5,679 bases of DNA from Acidobacteriota bacterium (GTDB lineage Bacteria; Acidobacteriota; Blastocatellia; Pyrinomonadales; Pyrinomonadaceae): the NCBI GenBank assembly GCA_020853255.1, contig JADYZI010000452.1, positions 1 to 5,679 of the forward strand, read 5' to 3'. Positions 1-5,576 of this stretch are shown one piece after another. The position numbers were made by a program, and so were the translations under genes. Within the stretch, counting starts at the first letter, position 1. Each line of letters starts with the position of its first letter. The notes beneath the pieces were generated by a model that searched no databases, was not told the DNA's origin, and saw nothing but the letters and a program-made list of their open reading frames with translations.

Positions 1-2
1 AA

Positions 3-248
3 TATTTTCATCGAAAAGAAAAAGAGCTTCTTGAAAAGATGAAGGCAAAGATCGAGGACGAGAGTGCAAAGAACCTCGATCTTAAATGTCCGAAATGCGA
101 CGGCACCTTGTATGAGGCGGATCACGACGGCGTCAAGATCGATGTCTGCGATACGTGCACGGGCGTGTGGCTGGACGCTGGCGAACTGGCGCAGATCGCG
201 GCAAAGGAAGAAAAGGGCGGCGGATGGTTCGGCCGGTTCTTTGGATAG
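3..248 (+). CDS. TFIIB-type zinc-ribbon protein, 5' end outside window
   Basis: A small zinc-ribbon protein of the zf-TFIIB type. An ATG at 39 gives 69 residues, but the frame is open to the window edge. The residues before that ATG (YFHRKEKELLEK) form a charged helical stretch that runs naturally into MKAKIEDESAK, so the true start is probably upstream and this is a 3' fragment; no ribosome site precedes 39. Counting from that ATG, CPKC (Cys17, Cys20) and CDTC (Cys37, Cys40) form one zinc site, followed by the family hallmark GVWLDAGEL. The tail is Gly/aromatic-rich (GGGWFGRFFG). Members of this family are short proteins of mostly unknown role; zinc binding is well supported, while nucleic-acid binding is only assumed from the name. 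It ends 10 bases before the esterase gene, so the two are probably co-transcribed. Confidence 0.85.
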   Translation, partial: YFHRKEKELLEKMKAKIEDESAKNLDLKCPKCDGTLYEADHDGVKIDVCDTCTGVWLDAGELAQIAAKEEKGGGWFGRFFG

Positions 249-253
249 AGGAG
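248..253 (+). promoter_or_regulatory. Shine-Dalgarno site of the esterase gene
   Basis: GAGGAG lies five bases before the ATG at 259 and overlaps the last base of the preceding stop codon. It is the only strong ribosome-binding site in the window. It decides the esterase start in favour of 259 over the in-frame ATG at 64, which would overlap the zinc-ribbon gene in another frame. Confidence 0.75.
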
Positions 254-258
254 ATTCA

Positions 259-1161
259 ATGAGCACACAAACGCGGCAAATGCGTTTATCGGCTTCGGCG
301 GTCATCGTTTTCATCGTTGGGCTATTGCAGATCTCGCCGGCCTTCGGCGCTCCGCAACAGCCTGTCCTCGCGGCGTCAAATCCTGTCGAAACGCATAAAC
401 TGGCCAGCAAGCTGATGGGCCGCGATATGCCGTATCGCGTAATTCTGCCCGCCGATTATGCCTCGGATGCGGCGGCGTCAACGCGATATCCGGTCTTGTT
501 TTTGCTTCACGGCCTATACGGCCATTACGATAACTGGACGGACAAGACCGCCATTGAGGACTATGCCGCCGGCTTTAAATTCATCATCGTTACGCCGGAA
601 GGCGCCGACGGCTGGTACACGGACAGTGTTTCGGTGCCGAACGATAAGTACGAGAGCTATATCGTAAAAGAACTGCTCCCGGAGGTGGACAAGAAATTCC
701 GCACGATCGGTGACCGGGGACATCGGGCGATAGCCGGGTTATCGATGGGCGGCTACGGATCGCTCAAGTTCGGCCTCAAGTATCCCGATCTGTTCGTCCT
801 GGCCGGATCGTTCAGTGGAGCCCTCGGCGCGACAAGCTATACTGAGAAGAGCACTGGTGCTATCGCCAAGTCGATCGATCTGGTTTACGGCCCGCCGGAC
901 AGCGAAACGCGAAAGGCGAACGATATTTTTAAACTTGTCCGCGACCTCACACCGGAAAAGCAAAAGGCTCTTCCATTCATTTATCTCGATTGCGGCACAG
1001 AAGACTTTTTGTTCCAGAGCAATCGTAATCTTGATTCGCTGCTTATCGAAAAAAAGGTCCCGCATGAATATCGTGAATTGCCGGGCATCCATGATTGGAA
1101 ATATTGGGATCAACAAGTAAAGCAATTTCTGCAGGTCGCCGATCGGATGTTTGGGCGCTGA
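259..1161 (+). CDS. Secreted alpha/beta-hydrolase esterase (esterase D / FrmB-like family)
   Basis: A 300-residue serine esterase of the family that holds S-formylglutathione hydrolase, antigen 85 and feruloyl esterases (Pfam 'Esterase' type). Residues 1-30 look like a Sec signal peptide: a basic start, a hydrophobic core (AVIVFIVGLLQI) and likely cleavage near SPAFG/A, so the enzyme acts in the periplasm or outside the cell. The mature part shows the oxyanion-side HGLYG loop (His84-Gly85), the nucleophile elbow GLSMGG with Ser162, a DCGTED segment with candidate acid Asp249, and His278 in PGIHDW. The triad is therefore complete. Export argues against a role in cytoplasmic formaldehyde detoxification; an ester or acyl substrate outside the cytoplasm is more likely, but cannot be named. 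The start at 259 is fixed by a good ribosome site and the signal peptide. Length is normal for the family. Confidence 0.92.
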   Translation: MSTQTRQMRLSASAVIVFIVGLLQISPAFGAPQQPVLAASNPVETHKLASKLMGRDMPYRVILPADYASDAAASTRYPVLFLLHGLYGHYDNWTDKTAIEDYAAGFKFIIVTPEGADGWYTDSVSVPNDKYESYIVKELLPEVDKKFRTIGDRGHRAIAGLSMGGYGSLKFGLKYPDLFVLAGSFSGALGATSYTEKSTGAIAKSIDLVYGPPDSETRKANDIFKLVRDLTPEKQKALPFIYLDCGTEDFLFQSNRNLDSLLIEKKVPHEYRELPGIHDWKYWDQQVKQFLQVADRMFGR

Positions 1162-1167
1162 TCCAGA

Positions 1168-1179
1168 TCCGACGTCGGA
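1168..1179. repeat. 12-bp perfect palindrome between the esterase and unknown genes
   Basis: TCCGACGTCGGA is its own reverse complement. It lies 7 to 18 bases after the esterase stop, in a 68-base gap. It could be a dimeric repressor site or nothing at all. It has no loop and no T-run after it, so it is a poor terminator candidate. No convincing promoter was found beside it. Confidence 0.3.
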
Positions 1180-1229
1180 CCTTGTGACGAACAGATCAGG
1201 ACGCACGGCCATTGCGAGTTAAGGTTCTT

Positions 1230-1691
1230 ATGAAAACGTCATTTATCGCGGCTGCGATCGGTATTGCCTTTTTGTGCTTTGCACCCGGCCCAACACAGGC
1301 ACAGGAACGGACCGAGATAAACAACGCCTCGGCCGCCAAAAAGCTTCTTGGGCGTCATCTGCTTTCGCTTCAGTGGATTAGCTGGGACTATTTTGGTACG
1401 GCCACCGTAACGAACCGGCGCGGTGTGTACCAGATCAATGGTAAGCAGAAGGGTCGTGGGAATAGTGATCTTCTCACGATAGACGGGACAATAACCTCTA
1501 TCGACGAAAGTGAATTTACCTTCGACGGCACCATCGTGACACAGGTCAGCCACATTAACGGCGGGGCCCCGTGCACCCGCGAAGGCGAATTCGTTTTCAA
1601 GATCACGGGGAAACGGCGATATTGGCGCATGATGCATATGGATAATCCTTGCGACCCGGTGACCGACTATGTCGATATTTACTTTAGATAA
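1230..1691 (+). CDS. Exported small protein of unknown function
   Basis: This predicts 153 residues and I do not recognise a named family. Residues 1-25 form a Sec signal peptide (MKTSFIAAAIGIAFLCFA, then a likely cut after PTQAQ). Cys16 is not in a proper lipobox, so a lipoprotein is unlikely. The mature part is about 128 residues, rich in alternating polar/hydrophobic stretches typical of beta strands. It has a distinctive core: LLSLQWISWDYFGTATV near 44-60, then LTIDGTI (82-88), FTFDGTI (96-102) and a C-terminal TDYVDIYF. Two cysteines, Cys115 and Cys141, could form a disulfide in the periplasm. The repeated FDGTI/IDGTI pattern suggests a small beta-barrel or lipocalin-like fold, which is inference only. 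The ATG at 1230 is preferred over an in-frame TTG at 1212 because TAAGG (1220-1224) sits five bases before it and the signal peptide then begins normally. The M24 peptidase gene follows after 21 bases. Confidence 0.8.
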   Translation: MKTSFIAAAIGIAFLCFAPGPTQAQERTEINNASAAKKLLGRHLLSLQWISWDYFGTATVTNRRGVYQINGKQKGRGNSDLLTIDGTITSIDESEFTFDGTIVTQVSHINGGAPCTREGEFVFKITGKRRYWRMMHMDNPCDPVTDYVDIYFR

Positions 1692-1712
1692 GGTGCTTAC
1701 CGCACAATTAAT

Positions 1713-2975
1713 ATGAAAGCTCTTTTCACTTTGATCGTTGTCATCGCGTCTGCATTCGGCATATTTGCTCAAACCGATCAGCAGAAGCGTGTTACTGAAA
1801 TTCAGTCGGCGCTAAAGTCACAGGGCGTTGACGGCTGGCTGTTCTACGATTTTCGCGGAAGCGACATACTGATCCCGCGCATTTTGAAAACTTCGAGGAT
1901 GGGCGGAACGCGGCGTTGGTATTACTATGTTCCGGCAAGCGGTGAGCCGGTGAAGGTCGTTCACGCGATAGAACCTGGCCAGCTTGATTCGCTGCCCGGA
2001 CAGAAACTTATCTATCGCGAATGGCAGTTGATCCAGTCAAATCTGAAAAAAGCGATCTTCTCTTCGACCTCCTCGAAAAAGCCGCGCATCGTGATGCAGT
2101 ATTCACCAAACAACGACATACCCTACATTGCCCGGGTTGACGCGGGCACGGTCGAAATGGTGCGTTCGCTTGGTGTCACGGTTGATTCCAGTGCCGATCT
2201 GGTTCAGCAGTTCGAGGCGGTCTGGACGCCCGAACAGTTAGCGTTGCACACCGAAGCGGCCGTGAAAATGCAGAAAGTGATGCTGGAAACGTTCGCCGAC
2301 ATAAAGCGTCGAATCAACGAAAACATTCCAACGACGGAAACAGACGTTCAGCAATTTATAGGGAAGCGATATGGCGAATTGGGCCTGAATCCTTCGCCCG
2401 GGATAGTTGCGGTCAATGCGAACGCGGCGTCGCCGCACTATTCTCCACGCCGAGGGCAAGGAGCACCGATAAACCGCGGCGACCTGGTCTTGATCGATTC
2501 AACCTCGAAGGTCGCGAATAGGCCGGGAGCACCGGCAGCCGATCTGACGTGGGTCGGATACGTCGGCGAAACAGTGCCGGCGGAGTACACAAAGATCTGG
2601 GACATCGTTTTTGACGCGCAGCAGTCGGCATACAGGGCGATCCGCGACGCGTTCAAGAACGGCAAGCCGATCACCGGAGCACAGGCTGATGACATCTCAC
2701 GAGGTGTTATCAAAAAGGCCGGTTATGCGGACCAGTTCCTGCATCGCACGGGCCATTCTATCGGGGAAGAAGGCCACGGGAACGGGGCGAATATCGACAA
2801 TCTCGAAACGCGCGATTCGCGGCGGCTTATCTCCGGGACGGCATTTTCTCTCGAACCGGGCATTTATCTTGAAGGCAAGTTCGGCATCAGGTCGGAGATA
2901 GACGTGTATATTGACGGCAGCAATGTCATCATCACCGCACCGCACCAGACGGAGATCATTCCGATAATGAAATAG
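1713..2975 (+). CDS. Exported M24-family metallopeptidase (Xaa-Pro peptidase type)
   Basis: A 420-residue pita-bread-fold peptidase. Residues 1-19 are a signal peptide (MKALFTLIVVIASAFGIFA, cut before QTDQQ), placing it in the periplasm. Residues about 25-165 match a creatinase-type N-terminal domain (GVDGWLFYDFRGSD), and about 175-415 form the catalytic domain. All five metal ligands expected for M24 enzymes are visible: Asp262 (VLIDSTS), Asp277 (AADLTW), His348 (HRTGHSIG), Glu381 (SLEPGIY) and Glu395 (IRSEID). The accessory histidines His242 and His355 are also present, so it should be active on two metal ions. Known relatives cut peptides ending before proline (Xaa-Pro dipeptidase or aminopeptidase); the exact substrate is not readable. 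The ATG at 1713 lacks a close ribosome site but is the natural start of the signal peptide. The stop codon abuts the large inverted repeat. Confidence 0.93.
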   Translation: MKALFTLIVVIASAFGIFAQTDQQKRVTEIQSALKSQGVDGWLFYDFRGSDILIPRILKTSRMGGTRRWYYYVPASGEPVKVVHAIEPGQLDSLPGQKLIYREWQLIQSNLKKAIFSSTSSKKPRIVMQYSPNNDIPYIARVDAGTVEMVRSLGVTVDSSADLVQQFEAVWTPEQLALHTEAAVKMQKVMLETFADIKRRINENIPTTETDVQQFIGKRYGELGLNPSPGIVAVNANAASPHYSPRRGQGAPINRGDLVLIDSTSKVANRPGAPAADLTWVGYVGETVPAEYTKIWDIVFDAQQSAYRAIRDAFKNGKPITGAQADDISRGVIKKAGYADQFLHRTGHSIGEEGHGNGANIDNLETRDSRRLISGTAFSLEPGIYLEGKFGIRSEIDVYIDGSNVIITAPHQTEIIPIMK

Positions 2976-2979
2976 ATCT

Positions 2980-3046
2980 TTACCACAGAGGCACAGAGAC
3001 ACAGAGGATCTTTACCAAACTCTGTGTCTCTGTGCCTCTGTGGTAA
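2980..3046. repeat. Perfect 27-bp inverted repeat with 13-base loop
   Basis: The left arm (2980-3006) and right arm (3020-3046) are exact reverse complements over 27 bases; the loop is 3007-3019 (GATCTTTACCAAA). The arms are low-complexity CACAGAG-type sequence. In addition, GATCTTTACCA occurs twice in direct orientation, at 2975-2985 and 3007-3017, so the left arm looks like one 32-base unit followed by the start of a second. The element fills nearly the whole gap between the M24 stop and the next gene. Similar CCACAGAGGCACAGAG sequences are known as dispersed intergenic repeats in several environmental phyla (general knowledge, not checked here). As RNA it would form a very stable hairpin, but there is no T-run after it, so intrinsic termination is not supported. 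Confidence 0.9.
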
Positions 3047-3056
3047 GTTAACGCTT

Positions 3057-3821
3057 ATGCTGAATTTTGCTATCCAGACCGCGCGCGAGGCGGGGAATGT
3101 GCTGCTTGAAAAATTCGGGCGGATAACGTCCATCACAAAAAAGGGCGATATCAATCTCGTGACCGAGGCCGATCTGGCCAGCGAGGCCCTGATAATCGAG
3201 CGGATAAAGTCATATCAGCCGCGTCACGCCATTCTCGCTGAGGAATCCGGTGAGGCGATAGTTATCGGCGGCGACACAAAATGGAAATGGATAATCGACC
3301 CGCTTGACGGCACGACCAACTACGCACACGGCTATCCTTGTTTCTGTGTAACGATAGCCCTGGAACACGACGGTGAGATCGTTGTCGGCGTGACCTTTGA
3401 CCCGACACGCAATGAGATGTTTGCCGCCGAAAAGGGCGGCGGTGCAACGCTGAACAGCAAGCCTATCAGCGTATCGGCTGAAACAAAGCTATCTGAATCG
3501 CTTATCGTCACGGGCTTTCCGTATAATTTCCGCGATAAGCCGCATTTTGAAAGGGCTTTCACTGAATTCCTGTTACGGTCGCGCGGTGTTCGGCGTGACG
3601 GTTCGGCAGCGATAGATATGGCATACGTCGCCTGCGGGCGGTTCGAAGGATTTTGGGAAGAAGGCCTCCATCCGTGGGACGTGGCCGCCGGAAAACTACT
3701 TATCGAAGAAGCGGGCGGAATGATCAGCTATTACGACGGATCTGCATTCAGCATCTATTCCCCGCCGATCTGCGCGAGCAACGGCGGCGTACATGAGCAA
3801 ATGCTGGAAGTGCTCCGATAG
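3057..3821 (+). CDS. Inositol monophosphatase family protein (SuhB-like)
   Basis: A 254-residue Mg-dependent, lithium-sensitive-type phosphatase; cytoplasmic, with no signal peptide. The family motifs are complete: Glu62 in AEES, the metal-binding WIIDPLDGTTNYAHG with Asp81 and Asp84, and Asp208 in HPWDVAAG. The VTEAD segment near 35-39 and the C-terminal EEAGG also fit. Relatives hydrolyse myo-inositol-1-phosphate; others in the superfamily act on histidinol phosphate or 3'-phosphoadenosine nucleotides, and sequence alone does not separate these fully. The overall pattern is closest to the inositol phosphatase/SuhB branch. The ATG at 3057 is chosen over an in-frame GTG at 3024: the extra residues SLCLCGK come from the right arm of the inverted repeat, whereas MLNFAIQTAREAG is the normal start of this family. 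GGTAAG at 3042-3047 is at best a weak ribosome site. Confidence 0.93.
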   Translation: MLNFAIQTAREAGNVLLEKFGRITSITKKGDINLVTEADLASEALIIERIKSYQPRHAILAEESGEAIVIGGDTKWKWIIDPLDGTTNYAHGYPCFCVTIALEHDGEIVVGVTFDPTRNEMFAAEKGGGATLNSKPISVSAETKLSESLIVTGFPYNFRDKPHFERAFTEFLLRSRGVRRDGSAAIDMAYVACGRFEGFWEEGLHPWDVAAGKLLIEEAGGMISYYDGSAFSIYSPPICASNGGVHEQMLEVLR

Positions 3822-3870
3822 GCGAGACCTCTTATGCTCTTCGTTTGCGCATTTCGTTCCCCAGCTGACA

Positions 3871-3907
3871 CTTTCGCCGTGCGAAGCGAAAGCCAGGACT
3901 CGCACGG
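3871..3907 (+). repeat. Two overlapping, mutually exclusive stem-loops in the gap before accD
   Basis: In the 203-base gap after the phosphatase gene, CTTTCGC (3871-3877) can pair with GCGAAAG (3886-3892) around an 8-base loop. CCGTGCGA (3877-3884) can instead pair exactly with TCGCACGG (3900-3907) around a 15-base loop. The two use the same bases and cannot form together. No T-run follows, so this is not a standard terminator. The rest of the gap (3822-4024) shows no supported gene. Confidence 0.35.
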
Positions 3908-3979
3908 AATATGCTGCCTAATACCTAAAGAACCTGAAGTTGAAGTTCACCTGATGTTCACGAAGCGATCGAGCCCTCG

Positions 3980-4008
3980 TTAACGCGTGGGCTTGTGCAT
4001 ATGCTAAT
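3980..4008 (+). promoter_or_regulatory. Possible weak sigma-70-like promoter for accD
   Basis: TTAACG (3980-3985) and GCTAAT (4003-4008) each match four of six consensus bases and are separated by exactly 17 bases. Transcription would start about 10 bases before the accD ATG. The -35 box lies inside the palindrome CGTTAACG (3978-3985), itself between AGCCC (3972-3976) and GGGCT (3989-3993). The fit is weak and may be chance. Confidence 0.22.
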
Positions 4009-4024
4009 CTAGCCTCATCGATTT

Positions 4025-4891
4025 ATGGCATGGTTTCGCAGAGACAGACCAAAGATAGAGGATCAATCGACGGATGAAGAGCGCAACGTTCGCACTGAAG
4101 GCATTTTTGTTAAATGTTCAGAATGCGACACGTCACTCTATAAGCGCGAACTGATCGAATCGCTTCAGGTTTGCACGCATTGTGATTATCATTTTCGGCT
4201 GCCGGCCCGTGAAAGGCTTGCTTCGCTGTTTGACGACGGGGTTTATGAGCCGCTCGATGAGGATGTAACGTCAGCTGATCCGCTCGGTTTTGTCGATACA
4301 AAGCCGTACAAACAGCGGATCGAGGCCGCAAAGGAAAGCTCCGGGCTGCCGGAGGCGATCGTTTCCGGCGCGGGCAAGGTGGGAGGCCATTTGGTTTACG
4401 CCGGCGCGATGGATATGTCGTTCATCGGCGGATCGATGGGCTCGGCTGTGGGTGAGAAGATAACGCGACTGATCGAACGAGCGCTGGAAAACCGCGGGGC
4501 CGTTATCGTCTTTGCCGCTTCCGGCGGGGCACGGATGCAGGAAGGCACCCTGAGTCTGATGCAGATGGCAAAGATCTCGGCCGCGCTTGCCATGCTTCAC
4601 GATGCACGCCTGCCATTTATCTCCGTCCTCACCGACCCGACAACTGGCGGCGTTACCGCAAGTTTTGCGATGCTTGGAGATGTGAATTTGGCCGAACCAA
4701 AGGCCCTTATCGGGTTTGCTGGCCCGCGCGTGATCGAACAGACCATCCGGCAGAAACTGCCGAAGGGCTTTCAGCGCAGCGAATTCCTGCTCGAACACGG
4801 AATGGTTGATATGGTCGTCGACCGGCGAAAGATGAAAGAGACCATAGCCAGAACGCTCGACTTTATGATGAACAAGGCCGTTGCTGCCTGA
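4025..4891 (+). CDS. accD: Acetyl-CoA carboxylase carboxyltransferase, beta subunit
   Basis: 288 residues, the normal length. With AccA it transfers the carboxyl group from carboxybiotin on BCCP to acetyl-CoA, making malonyl-CoA, the first committed step of fatty-acid synthesis in the cytoplasm. The N-terminal zinc finger is intact: Cys31 and Cys34 (CSEC), Cys50 and Cys53 (CTHC). The crotonase-fold part carries the family signatures MDMSFIGGSMGSAVGEK (129-145), FAASGGARMQEG (163-174, with the oxyanion-hole glycines) and TDPTTGGVTASFAMLGD (203-219), then GFAGPRVIEQT (230-240). accA is not in the window, so the two subunits are either farther apart or unlinked here. The start at 4025 gives the usual MAWF+basic N-terminus; no ribosome-binding site precedes it. 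The gene is followed by ndk after 101 bases rather than by folC, the partner in some other bacteria. Confidence 0.97.
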   Translation: MAWFRRDRPKIEDQSTDEERNVRTEGIFVKCSECDTSLYKRELIESLQVCTHCDYHFRLPARERLASLFDDGVYEPLDEDVTSADPLGFVDTKPYKQRIEAAKESSGLPEAIVSGAGKVGGHLVYAGAMDMSFIGGSMGSAVGEKITRLIERALENRGAVIVFAASGGARMQEGTLSLMQMAKISAALAMLHDARLPFISVLTDPTTGGVTASFAMLGDVNLAEPKALIGFAGPRVIEQTIRQKLPKGFQRSEFLLEHGMVDMVVDRRKMKETIARTLDFMMNKAVAA

Positions 4892-4903
4892 GGCCCCGAG
4901 CGT

Positions 4904-4933
4904 TTGGACGGACGATCAATTAACGGATAAAAT
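4904..4933 (+). promoter_or_regulatory. Possible sigma-70-like promoter for ndk
   Basis: TAAAAT (4928-4933) matches five of six bases of the -10 consensus. A weak TTGGAC (4904-4909) lies 18 bases upstream as a -35 candidate. Transcription would start near 4940, leaving a leader of about 50 bases that contains the inverted repeat at 4945-4976. Confidence 0.3.
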
Positions 4934-4944
4934 AAAAGTTTGGC

Positions 4945-4976
4945 CAGATCGCGAGAATTGCGGTCGGCGCGATCTG
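4945..4976 (+). repeat. 9-bp inverted repeat in the presumed ndk leader
   Basis: CAGATCGCG (4945-4953) and CGCGATCTG (4968-4976) are exact reverse complements around a 14-base loop, ending 16 bases before the ndk ATG. It could be a hairpin at the mRNA 5' end, a protein-binding site, or a weak terminator of accD readthrough. The following TATCACTTATTT is only mildly T-rich, so termination is the least supported option. Confidence 0.4.
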
Positions 4977-4992
4977 TATCACTTATTTGACT

Positions 4993-5409
4993 ATGAGCAC
5001 ATTAACATTTGGGATCATTAAACCTGACGCGGTGCGCGGCGGGAAGCAGGGACAGATCATTTCACGCATCTTGGGCGAGGGGTTCAAGATCCGCGGAATG
5101 AAACTGATCCATCAAACACGAAAGCAGGCCGAAGGCTTTTATGCCGTCCACGCCGGCAAAGGCTTTTTTGACGAGCTTTGCGATTTTATGTCAAGCGGGC
5201 CGTGCGTGGTGCTTGCGTTGGAAAAGGACAATGCCGTTAAGGCATGGCGTGACCTGATGGGGGCGACGAACCCGGCCGAGGCGGCTGAAGGAACGATTCG
5301 CAAGGATTTTGCTGCATCCATCGGCGAAAACGCAGTGCACGGTTCTGACTCCGATGAAAATGCCGGTATCGAGATCGCCTACTTCTTTAGCAAACTTGAA
5401 TTAGTGTAA
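4993..5409 (+). CDS. ndk: Nucleoside diphosphate kinase
   Basis: 138 residues, the usual bacterial length. It moves the gamma phosphate from ATP to other nucleoside diphosphates through a phospho-histidine intermediate, keeping NTP and dNTP pools balanced in the cytoplasm. The N-terminal FGIIKPDAV (Lys10), Tyr50 in EGFYAVH, Arg86, Thr92, Arg103 and Asn113 match conserved active-site positions, and the signature ENAVHGSDS contains the catalytic His116. The C-terminus ends normally ([10 protein letters not shown]). The ATG at 4993 is preferred over an in-frame TTG two codons earlier, since [14 protein letters not shown] is the typical start. No Shine-Dalgarno sequence is seen, and the gene probably has its own leader with a small hairpin. 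Confidence 0.97.
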   Translation: MSTLTFGIIKPDAVRGGKQGQIISRILGEGFKIRGMKLIHQTRKQAEGFYAVHAGKGFFDELCDFMSSGPCVVLALEKDNAVKAWRDLMGATNPAEAAEGTIRKDFAASIGENAVHGSDSDENAGIEIAYFFSKLELV

Positions 5410-5498
5410 GGCTAAAGGTATAAAGGACAGAGTTTTGTAGTTTTGAATTCAGTGACCGGGATGGGCTTTCTATGCGCCCGTTAAGATTCGCGGCTGTA

Positions 5499-5514
5499 CG
5501 GGAGGCCGATCCCG
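5499..5514. repeat. Small inverted repeat in the gap after ndk
   Basis: CGGGA (5499-5503) and TCCCG (5510-5514) pair around a six-base loop. A second, weaker pair GGGC/GCCC lies at 5463-5466 and 5476-5479. Neither is followed by a T-run. The 167-base gap 5410-5576 shows no gene and no promoter I would defend. Confidence 0.2.
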
Positions 5515-5576
5515 AACCTTGAACTCTTAACACGGGTAAGGCAAGCTAGAACCTGGACTATTAACTGGACCAATTT

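Noticed and set aside
64..258. In-frame upstream extension of the esterase from an ATG at 64
   Set aside because: It would overlap the zinc-ribbon gene in another frame, gives an Arg-rich low-quality sequence and would bury the signal peptide; a strong ribosome site supports 259.
1230..1304. Lipoprotein signal for the unknown exported protein, with Cys16
   Set aside because: The residues before the cysteine (AFLC) do not fit a lipobox, and the signal peptide continues to a plausible type I cut after AQ.
1239..1772. Open frame of 177 codons on the - strand opposite the exported unknown protein
   Set aside because: It is a shadow frame: its sequence shows no domain or signal, and the + strand frame has a clear signal peptide and a ribosome site.
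2980..3046. Rho-independent terminator for the M24 gene
   Set aside because: The stem is strong, but the bases after it (GTTAACGCTTATG) hold no T-run and lead directly into the next start codon.
2975..3046. CRISPR array or IS terminal repeats
   Set aside because: There are only two partial direct copies with no spacer series, and no transposase or enclosed gene between the inverted arms.
3696..3905. Small - strand gene across the phosphatase end and the following gap
   Set aside because: Most of it overlaps the phosphatase gene, and the rest runs through the hairpin region with no recognisable motif or ribosome site.
4271..4798. Open frame of 175 codons on the - strand inside accD
   Set aside because: It is opposite a certain gene with full family motifs, and the translation is rich in His/Cys/Arg as expected for an antisense shadow.
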